A stretch of DNA of 58,909 nucleotides from Bacteroidota bacterium (lineage in GTDB: Bacteria > Bacteroidota > Bacteroidia > Bacteroidales > GCA-2748055): contig JAAEOI010000401.1 of NCBI GenBank assembly GCA_024244665.1, forward strand, positions 1 through 58,909. Reading direction: 5' to 3'. Made by a program: the position numbers and the translations under genes. The notes beneath the pieces are model-generated. The model was not told the DNA's origin. It searched no databases and was given only the letters and a program-made list of their open reading frames with translations. Shown piece by piece: positions 48,195 to 56,229 of this stretch (its first letter is position 1; the number at the start of each line of letters is the position of its first letter).

Positions 48195-48240
48195 ACAATT
48201 TCCGAAATAAATACAGCCTGCTTTAAATCATAATTCCTGT

Positions 48241-51200
48241 CTAAAGAGTGAAGGTCAGGCTGAATCCAACATTGTAGTTGGCATTGGGGTAACTATTTGA
48301 AATATAAGGCGTAGTCATCCGCTGGTCATAGAAAGCCCGGATGCTGAATTTATCACTGAGCATGTAATCGGCCGATGCCTTGATACTGAATATCTTTTGT
48401 CCGGCTGTGATCTCACTACCCGAAATATCCTCAAGTTTCCGGATCACCGTACGGTTGTTGCGCATGGAGAAATCAAGACGTATATTCAGGTCGCTGTTGT
48501 ACTCCTTCTGGTTGATGATCAGGGGCACCTCGTTGAACCTGAAACCTGCACCAAAGATAATCTCCCCGCTGTTGACCTCGTTTACCTGGGTATTGGCCAT
48601 GTTCAATGACACTGTCCTGGACCTGCGGTACTCGATGCGTGTGGTGAGGCTGTTTTTCCAGTCCATGTTCAGATCGAACAGAGGACTGAAATTCTCATTG
48701 ATGCTCACTGTGTTGACGTTTTGCTCCACCATAAAGTTGCCCTGCAGGTCCCGGAGGATACCTGTGGAGTCTCTGAAGAAGGGATTACTAATGAACGATC
48801 CTACGCTGTAGGTGGAGCGGTAGGAGTGGTTCATGACAATGGAGTTCACATATGTTTTGAGAGCTTCAATCTTCCCAAGTCCGTCGAACCTCACCTGCCA
48901 GTTAGGCAGGATATCCTTGATGGAAAGTTTCATGTCGGTAGTGACCTCATTCACATCCCTGTTCCCATAGGCTGCCATGAAAGAGGGGATCAGCACTGCC
49001 TGTGAGGTGGCTCCAAAACCCTCCACATAGCCGGTTGAGTCCCTGTACGGATCCAAGCCCTCCACCGGCACTCCATAATGCTTCGAACCCAGGCGCTCGG
49101 AAATTGTCATCCTGTACTCATCCTTTAGCTTTGAAAATGTCTTTGAGCTCTCCACTTCAGAGTCAATCTTTTCAAAAGCAGTTCCCAGCGAGATATAGGA
49201 CATGCTTAAGTTCCCGCTGTTTACCAGGCCGCGCATATCCTTGAGTGGCAGATCACCATTTGAGTCAGCAGTAAAATACTCTCTTGTATTTTCAGCTTCC
49301 AGGTGATTGGCTGTAAGGTCGATCTTCAGGCCATTAAAAGGTTCAATATTGGCACGAGCGGTGAACCTCTGGGTGCTGTTTATGCTGAATGGATCATTGA
49401 GAGCTGGATCAGTACTCAGAACTCCCCTGCCGAATGCATCTTCTGCATACCTGGAATCGTCGTGCTGCCACCCTGAAATAAATTGCCATCCAGGCTCCAA
49501 TCCGCCGCCGTATTTTTGCATACCGAAATAGTCTGTTGTGGGAAGGTATCCCGGAAGCAGGGTTCCGCCGCTCTTCGAGTAGGTGATATTCACCGTTCGC
49601 AGTCCCATTATCACCCTGAGGGAGGTTTCGGCGATCACAATCAGGGGATTCTCCCCTTTCTCGATGGTCCCGGTTACGGTGACCGTGGCCCTTCTGATGG
49701 ACCTGTCGGATGTGAGCCTGATACGTGTATCACTCAGAGTTTCCGTCAGTACCTCCACCGGCTGGTTGTTCTCGTCAAGAACCTCCACACTGATCGTCTC
49801 GGTTCTCAGGTTGTGGGTTACATACCTTCCTTTCCCTTCACGCAGGTAGAGGTTATCCTTGCTGTAAATCTTGGTTTTTGTCCGGGTCTCCTCCTCCCGT
49901 TGCCTGCTCTTGGCATTGCGGTACTTGTTATTGATCTCCTTCAGGTAACCTACCTTGTTATAGAGGTTCACCAGGTTAAGCTGACCGTTCAGCTGGATGG
50001 TGTTAGAGTTCTTGACCGAGTTTCCCAGGTTGATGGGGCCCAGCACAGGATCATCCGGAATTATCGGACCGGCATTCCACCCGTAGGTGCCGCCGTAACG
50101 GGCATTGGCACTCATCCAGTCCAGCACAGGGATCTTATTGATGGGAATGTTATAGGAGAGGTTGAAAGAGTGCACATAACTGGTGGTCCTGCCTCCCGAC
50201 AAAATGCTGCTCCAGAGTGAATCCTTGTAAATATCGTAGCTGTCCAGCTCCCGGTTCCAGCGTCCTTCAGGCTCATCGATCCGGGCCAGGTTGGAGTTGG
50301 AGAAGTCAAAACGTAGGTTTTTGGTCAGGTCAAATTTCAGGTCAAAATAGCGGTTCCACATGAAATCCTTTTTGAATGTGGGATCCACGATAAACCCGGG
50401 ATTATTGAGGTTCCTTACCTGTTTCTCCAGGTAGTAGCGGTCCATGTTGGTCCGCCAGGAGATTTTCGACGGAGAGACGTTAAAATTGAAATCCTTCACC
50501 AGCCTGAGCCATTCGGAGTTCATCCATTTGACTGTTTTGAAAGGCTGGACATTTACAGGCCGTGTATTGAAATTGTAGCTGACATTCCCCCTTACCTTCC
50601 TGGTGTTGTAAAAGTCGAGGTTGGGACTGCGGCTCGACATCTCATTCAGCGAGAAGCTGGCTGACCAGTTGGACAGGCTGTAGATCCTCTTCTTTGTCCC
50701 CGCCTTATTCATTCTCACATTGGTAACAGCGAAGGATTTCCGCTCCACCAAGTCCCTGGAATTCCTGATAATGGAATCTTTCTCAACTTCCGTCTCAGCC
50801 TCTTCGATGGCCTCCTTAAGCGGAATGTCCGGATCCAGGGGATTATACTCGGGATTGACAATGGCTTTGGAATAGCTGGCAAAAACCGGGATATTCACAC
50901 CACTCTCCTGCTTGAAGAACTTACCCATCTGCAGGTTGGAAGAGACATCATACTGGATAATCTGCTCACGCTGCCTCTCATTCACCTTCTGTTCAATGCT
51001 CCCGAATCCCGGCTGACTGGTGTTCCCCGCAAAGGTCACATTTCCGAAATCGGCCAGCTTCAGTGTGGCCCGGCCGTTTGCTGCCCAGCCACCACTCTCA
51101 TTGAAGTCGGTAAGACGCAACTCGTTGAGCCAGATCTCCCCCGATTTGGGGAGTCCGTCGTCACTGCGGAAGTCATTGGTACCCGATTTGGGATTTCGGA

Positions 51201-54200
51201 CCCCGATCATGATGGTCCGGACGCTGCTCAGATTGGGATTCCCGGAAACCGAAATCCTGTTCCCCTTTTCATCCATGTCAGAAAAAACGGAGGTGATGGC
51301 AACATCTCTGTCGGGATCACTCATAGCCCGGTTTCTCTCCTGTTTCAGTTCGGTAAAATCGTCAAGTACAATCTCAAACTTATTCTCCGCCGGCCATACA
51401 GTCAGCCGGTCATTTTTGTTGTCCACGTAACGCCCGGGAGGAGTCAATTTCAGGGGCACCTCATACTCGTAATAGTTGCTCTGGTAGTCGGTTCCCAGCC
51501 TGATAAAGGCAATCAGCTCATTGTCCTCCAGGGGGATCTCCGGAATCGCCTCGGCATGTGCCTCCATCCGGATCTTCCTGTACTGCCGCATGTCCAGTTC
51601 CGTATTCTTATAGGCTGCGCGGGCATCTCCATCGGGCAGCTCGTTGACTTTCAATACGATGGACTGTTCATTTAACTGACGGAGCTGCGGCTGGGTGGGA
51701 TCGATCTGCCGGTTAAATCCCCAGGGCAACACGTAGTTAACGGGGGTCTTTCCGGCATTCTCTTCGATGTTCACTGCCGATATGGAGAGACTCCCTTCCG
51801 TGGGTTCCGGACTGGTTATATCCTCTCCCCCCTGGGTGAAGGGCAGGGCATACCTGCGCCACTCTCCCCGGACCAGATCGAGCCGGGCAAACCTCAGGAA
51901 AGTAGTATCCTGGAAGCCGGTCATAAACATCCTCATGAAACGGATGGTTTTGAAATCGGAGATATCTCCCACAGTGCTTTCATAATCAAATACCGGGATT
52001 CTGAACTGGTACCAGGTCACATCGGCCTTCTCCCCATTCTCGTATATCACCCTGTCAACCACCTTATCCACGATGTTGTTCCTGCCTACCTGAAGGGAGT
52101 GCTTGTCCAGGTCGACACGGTATTCGAAATAGCTCTCTCCCTCACTGAGGGTATTATCCCTGTTGATATCCTCAATATCGGGCAGCGAAGTACCCGAGGT
52201 GGGAAACGACTCCTTGTTGTCGGCATCGCTGGGCGAGTTGCCCTCGTGGTTGTTGTAATCCTTGTAACGGGCCAGAATAGTTGCCCGGGCTGCATCGTGT
52301 ACCGTGGTGCGGTAGTAACTGTAGTTATCGGACGAAGGATCTTCAAAGGCCCGGTCGCGTGCCTCTGCCGTAATGCTTCCCGCATTGTACCGTGCCTCCA
52401 TCTCGGCCAGGTAGTCGGTGGGCCGTTCTGAGAAAAATTGCACCTCATCTACTGTAGAGAGTCCGTCCAGACCTACGTCCTGGAACTTCCTGGTTTCATC
52501 CCCGGCACTAAATCCCTGTACCAGCGACTGGGTAAGGGGAATCCGTCCCCATACTGTTGTATCCACCTTCTCCACCACTTCGGTAGTGGGCAGGCCGTTC
52601 TCAAAGGTTTTCCTGGAGTCCTTCAATACATCCTCGGAGATATTACCCAGGTTGAAGTAGAGCTGTCCGCCGTTATGATCGGGCATTTCAGCAAAGGGAT
52701 CCATGAGCCAGAACTCGATGAACTCCACGTTGGCCTGTTCAAAATCGGTGGAGTAGATCTCACGCATCATCCCTCCCCAGCGCTCTTCCGGCTCGAGCAG
52801 GCTTCCATCACTACCAATGCGCTCATAATCATAATTATAAGGTCCTCTCTCCCGGGGATAATAGCCCATATTCAATACCGAAATCCGGGTGGGCACCCCG
52901 TTGGGATTCTCCTTGTTGGGAAAGATATCCTGTTCATACACCTCGTAGAGGTAGGCACTCGACTGCATGTCGGGATTGGCCTTGATGTAATCGGGGGTCC
53001 GTGATTCGTTGTTCAGGAAGAGGGGATCGATGTGGTACCATGCCAGCTTGGCCCGGTTATATCCATACCTGAGGTTGTTATTCAGTTCAGCCTCGTCGAA
53101 AGTTCCCCGGGGCGTACTGGCCAGCTTCCAGGAAGAGAATTGCTTCAGGTCGATGGATGTTTCACTACCCTCGAAATCATCAATGTAGGCGTTCCCCTCT
53201 TTTTCAATTGCCTTCGAGTGGCCCGGAATCAGCTGTGCGAACTCTCCTACCACGGTCAATGATGAGGGAGCCTTGGTTTCCAGGAAGGGCAGCTTATCCA
53301 CAATGGTGGTGATCAGCTGGGACTCGGTGCTGTAGTTTCCATTTAATCCCCAGATGGTATTAGATATGGGTTCATCCCCGATGTTCACCTTCTGGGTAAG
53401 CGGCCGCTCTGTGAGGTGCAAGGCCGTGGCTCCCAGATTGAACTTATCTGAAACCTTATAATCCAGGTGTGTCCCCACCAGGGTCTTGGTCTGGAAGTTA
53501 AAGAGCGATTGATTCTCGAGGGAGATCCGGATCGGCGTCCCCGACTCCAGGATCCCCTGGTTAATGATATTCACCCTGCCCAGCATATAGTCGACCGTAT
53601 AGTCCTGTCCCTCCATCAGCTCCCTTCCCCCGGCTGTGACCTTGACCGATCCCTGCGGCACGTTCATGGCGTTGAGCATGATCTCCGAACTGCTGGAAGA
53701 GGAGTACTCCCCGGCAATGAGGAACTTATTCTTCTCTGCAATCTGCTGGGCCTTGGTCTTGGTGGAGTCATAAAGCTCCTGGAATACATATTTCCGGACC
53801 GCCAGTTCTGCCGCATCGCCGTCCAGGCTGTCACGCAGAATTTTCTCCAGGTCTTTTCCAAATGGTTCCAGAAGGGGAAAAAAGACCCTACCGTTTGAGG
53901 GATTGATGGTGATCCCGGTCATGAAGTCAAAGATCCCGTCGGGATAGGGATCCTGTTGGGAGTTCATTTTATCCAGGTTGAGTTGCTGGATCAGGATGGT
54001 TCTGTCAAGCCCCTTCTCCGGGATATAGTTAATATTGTTCCCTGTCTTATCGTCACGGTAGAGTACATCCAGGGTAAAATCCTGCTCCCCCACCTGGTAG
54101 GCTCCCAGTGCATAGACGTTTTTCATCATCAGTTTCCAGGTGTAGGTCCGCGGGGTAAAGTTTGTGGGCTTGATCAGTTTGAGAATCAGCGATGAAGGTG

Positions 54201-55602
54201 CACTGATCCCGCTCGACTGGGACATCTCACCCACTTTATAGGTCTGGCCGCGATAGGTATACTCATAGGCCACGGCCAGGATCTCGTCGGTATTCAGTGA
54301 GGTGTTCAGGGAGATATAGCCCAGTTTCTCATTGAAACTATACTCCCGAGAGGAGAGCAGTCTTGCATTTTCGATCTTTTCAAAATCAACACCCAGTGTC
54401 AGCCCGGCAGTCTCCAGTTCACTTGTGACGTTCTTAATTTCCCTGATGGCCGCATAAGTATTGGTCAGTTGGTAGTATGCATCATTCAGTTCATTCCTGG
54501 GATAATTACCGGCCTGTGATTGATCACGGTCAAAGAACTCGGGGTATGGTTCCGCCAGGTCGTTCACCGCCACAATGTTCCGCGACTTCTCAAAATTGGT
54601 GGTCTTATTTGTGACCCAGACCTCTATCCGTGTGATTGAGATATCAGAGGTAATCACGGGCAGGCGTGCCAGGGCATCATTGTAGGTTTCCCTGTTATAA
54701 TCCGACAGGAAAAAGTGCTTATTGGCATCATAATCATCGACTGTGACCGAGTACTCACTGAGCTGGGCACCCCCCTGCACGTTGATCACCGACGATTCAC
54801 CCTTCTGCTGGGAGAAGACGGTGGTAACGGTCAGCTTACCGAACTGCAGTTCGGTCTTCAGCCCGAAAAGGCTCATGCTCCCATTGATCAGGGATCCGGG
54901 CAGGGGCAGGTTCACATTCCCCGCCTCGATCTTCTTGATGATCTCATCCTCCTTCCCGGAATACTCCAGCTTGGTCTGGTTCTCAAAATCGAAAGTCGCC
55001 TCGGTATTGTAACTGATATCCATGGCAAACTTGTCACCAATGGAACCGGCTACGTTCATAATGATCTTCTCATCAAAGGTGAAGGAGGGTACACTCCTGA
55101 GCCGCTCACTGATGTTGGGATTTTCCTGTTTGGATAGGTTAAAGCCGAAGATCAGTTCAGCACTTCCAGAGGGAACAATATTGATAGTATTTGAACCGAA
55201 AATCTTATCGAATGCCTCCCCTCCCACCTGTATGGGCGGGATAAACGAAAGCTGGCCCTCCAGCGCTTCACCACCTGACTTCATCCGCCAGTATTCCATG
55301 ACCTGCTGCCTGAATTCATACTGCTGGTATTCCTCCTCGGACATCAGTGTGGGATTGCGGTAGTTCCATGTACCGATGGTCTCCGAAAAGATATACTTTT
55401 TGGTCAACGGATCGTAGATTACCTTCGAAGAGATATTGGAAGGATTCTGAAGGTAAAGGGGTGAGTTAAATGAAGATGACGAGAAGGGGTACCCGTCCGA
55501 ATCCGGCAATGGATAGTTCAGAGTGGAGTCCTGTGCATGGGATCCAATTGCCAGCAGAAGGCCTATGACGAGCAGGAATATGTGGGTATGCCTTTGGTTC
55601 AC
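48241..55602 (-). CDS. sprA: SprA, type IX secretion translocon
   Basis: The 2453-aa outer-membrane protein matches SprA/SOV, the giant 36-strand barrel that forms the type IX secretion channel. Signal peptide: NQRHTHIFLLVIGLLLAIGSHAQ region, from a GTG start at 55602 that shares its G with the ruvA stop (TAG). Conserved features seen: the N-terminal SprA motifs (PFSSSSFNSPLYLQNP, IPPIQVGGEAFDKIFG, NIVPSGSAELIFGF), TETIDLK-type plug region near GNAYIDDFEGSETSIDLKQF, repeated long barrel strands and a C-terminal NVGFSLTFTL ending in a Leu. It should export the sulfatase and M1 aminopeptidase encoded earlier in the window. The overlap with ruvA implies co-transcription. Confidence 0.96.
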   Translation of the reverse strand: MNQRHTHIFLLVIGLLLAIGSHAQDSTLNYPLPDSDGYPFSSSSFNSPLYLQNPSNISSKVIYDPLTKKYIFSETIGTWNYRNPTLMSEEEYQQYEFRQQVMEYWRMKSGGEALEGQLSFIPPIQVGGEAFDKIFGSNTINIVPSGSAELIFGFNLSKQENPNISERLRSVPSFTFDEKIIMNVAGSIGDKFAMDISYNTEATFDFENQTKLEYSGKEDEIIKKIEAGNVNLPLPGSLINGSMSLFGLKTELQFGKLTVTTVFSQQKGESSVINVQGGAQLSEYSVTVDDYDANKHFFLSDYNRETYNDALARLPVITSDISITRIEVWVTNKTTNFEKSRNIVAVNDLAEPYPEFFDRDQSQAGNYPRNELNDAYYQLTNTYAAIREIKNVTSELETAGLTLGVDFEKIENARLLSSREYSFNEKLGYISLNTSLNTDEILAVAYEYTYRGQTYKVGEMSQSSGISAPSSLILKLIKPTNFTPRTYTWKLMMKNVYALGAYQVGEQDFTLDVLYRDDKTGNNINYIPEKGLDRTILIQQLNLDKMNSQQDPYPDGIFDFMTGITINPSNGRVFFPLLEPFGKDLEKILRDSLDGDAAELAVRKYVFQELYDSTKTKAQQIAEKNKFLIAGEYSSSSSSEIMLNAMNVPQGSVKVTAGGRELMEGQDYTVDYMLGRVNIINQGILESGTPIRISLENQSLFNFQTKTLVGTHLDYKVSDKFNLGATALHLTERPLTQKVNIGDEPISNTIWGLNGNYSTESQLITTIVDKLPFLETKAPSSLTVVGEFAQLIPGHSKAIEKEGNAYIDDFEGSETSIDLKQFSSWKLASTPRGTFDEAELNNNLRYGYNRAKLAWYHIDPLFLNNESRTPDYIKANPDMQSSAYLYEVYEQDIFPNKENPNGVPTRISVLNMGYYPRERGPYNYDYERIGSDGSLLEPEERWGGMMREIYSTDFEQANVEFIEFWLMDPFAEMPDHNGGQLYFNLGNISEDVLKDSRKTFENGLPTTEVVEKVDTTVWGRIPLTQSLVQGFSAGDETRKFQDVGLDGLSTVDEVQFFSERPTDYLAEMEARYNAGSITAEARDRAFEDPSSDNYSYYRTTVHDAARATILARYKDYNNHEGNSPSDADNKESFPTSGTSLPDIEDINRDNTLSEGESYFEYRVDLDKHSLQVGRNNIVDKVVDRVIYENGEKADVTWYQFRIPVFDYESTVGDISDFKTIRFMRMFMTGFQDTTFLRFARLDLVRGEWRRYALPFTQGGEDITSPEPTEGSLSISAVNIEENAGKTPVNYVLPWGFNRQIDPTQPQLRQLNEQSIVLKVNELPDGDARAAYKNTELDMRQYRKIRMEAHAEAIPEIPLEDNELIAFIRLGTDYQSNYYEYEVPLKLTPPGRYVDNKNDRLTVWPAENKFEIVLDDFTELKQERNRAMSDPDRDVAITSVFSDMDEKGNRISVSGNPNLSSVRTIMIGVRNPKSGTNDFRSDDGLPKSGEIWLNELRLTDFNESGGWAANGRATLKLADFGNVTFAGNTSQPGFGSIEQKVNERQREQIIQYDVSSNLQMGKFFKQESGVNIPVFASYSKAIVNPEYNPLDPDIPLKEAIEEAETEVEKDSIIRNSRDLVERKSFAVTNVRMNKAGTKKRIYSLSNWSASFSLNEMSSRSPNLDFYNTRKVRGNVSYNFNTRPVNVQPFKTVKWMNSEWLRLVKDFNFNVSPSKISWRTNMDRYYLEKQVRNLNNPGFIVDPTFKKDFMWNRYFDLKFDLTKNLRFDFSNSNLARIDEPEGRWNRELDSYDIYKDSLWSSILSGGRTTSYVHSFNLSYNIPINKIPVLDWMSANARYGGTYGWNAGPIIPDDPVLGPINLGNSVKNSNTIQLNGQLNLVNLYNKVGYLKEINNKYRNAKSRQREEETRTKTKIYSKDNLYLREGKGRYVTHNLRTETISVEVLDENNQPVEVLTETLSDTRIRLTSDRSIRRATVTVTGTIEKGENPLIVIAETSLRVIMGLRTVNITYSKSGGTLLPGYLPTTDYFGMQKYGGGLEPGWQFISGWQHDDSRYAEDAFGRGVLSTDPALNDPFSINSTQRFTARANIEPFNGLKIDLTANHLEAENTREYFTADSNGDLPLKDMRGLVNSGNLSMSYISLGTAFEKIDSEVESSKTFSKLKDEYRMTISERLGSKHYGVPVEGLDPYRDSTGYVEGFGATSQAVLIPSFMAAYGNRDVNEVTTDMKLSIKDILPNWQVRFDGLGKIEALKTYVNSIVMNHSYRSTYSVGSFISNPFFRDSTGILRDLQGNFMVEQNVNTVSINENFSPLFDLNMDWKNSLTTRIEYRRSRTVSLNMANTQVNEVNSGEIIFGAGFRFNEVPLIINQKEYNSDLNIRLDFSMRNNRTVIRKLEDISGSEITAGQKIFSIKASADYMLSDKFSIRAFYDQRMTTPYISNSYPNANYNVGFSLTFTL

Positions 55603-56183
55603 TACATAAACTTCAAGGCAGCCTTCACTACCTCTTCCACGGTTAGTTCAGGCTGCTCTGATAAAATTCGGGTCAGGATCTTCTCAACACTCTTCTTTGG
55701 AAATCCCAGTGCCACTAAAGCAGATAACGCTTCTTCACGGCTCGTATTGTCCTGTGAAAAGAATAATTCATCAATTCCGGCGCCTTTCCCGACCTTATCT
55801 TTCAGATCAACGATGAGCCGCTGGGCCGATTTAGCTCCAATCCCTTTGATTCCCTGTAACACAGAGACATTTCCAGCCAGGATTGCCTGTGTAACCTCAT
55901 CGGGCGACAGAGATGAAATGATCAGGCGAGCCGTGTTGGCTCCGACCCCCGAAACAGAGATCAGTAAACGGAAAATTTCCCGCTCCTCCCTGCTGCCAAA
56001 ACCATAAAGGATCTGGGCATCCTCCCTGACCACAAAGTGCAGGTACACTCTTCCGCCGGACAGATTGCTTACCTGGCTGTAAGTATTAACAGAAATATTG
56101 ATGTAATAGGCCAGGTGGCCTGCCTGAACGATAAGATGCGCCGGACTTTTCTCTACAAATTCCCCCTCGATAAACTCATACAT
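55602..56183 (-). CDS. ruvA: Holliday junction branch migration protein RuvA
   Basis: The 193-aa protein binds four-way DNA junctions and loads RuvB. Domain I (OB fold) covers about 1-65 (MYEFIEGEFVEKSPAHLIVQ). Domain II has two helix-hairpin-helix motifs (SVSGVGANTARLII and IKGIGAKSAQRLIVDL). Domain III at about 140-190 (SREEALSALVALGFPKKSVEKI) contacts RuvB. Size is normal. The gene precedes sprA with a one-base overlap, a gene order I recall as common in Bacteroidota. Confidence 0.95.
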   Translation of the reverse strand: MYEFIEGEFVEKSPAHLIVQAGHLAYYINISVNTYSQVSNLSGGRVYLHFVVREDAQILYGFGSREEREIFRLLISVSGVGANTARLIISSLSPDEVTQAILAGNVSVLQGIKGIGAKSAQRLIVDLKDKVGKGAGIDELFFSQDNTSREEALSALVALGFPKKSVEKILTRILSEQPELTVEEVVKAALKFM

Positions 56184-56229
56184 ACCCTGTGGTTTTGGTA
56201 TGCTAAGATAGTAAAATCGGCAGAGAAGA

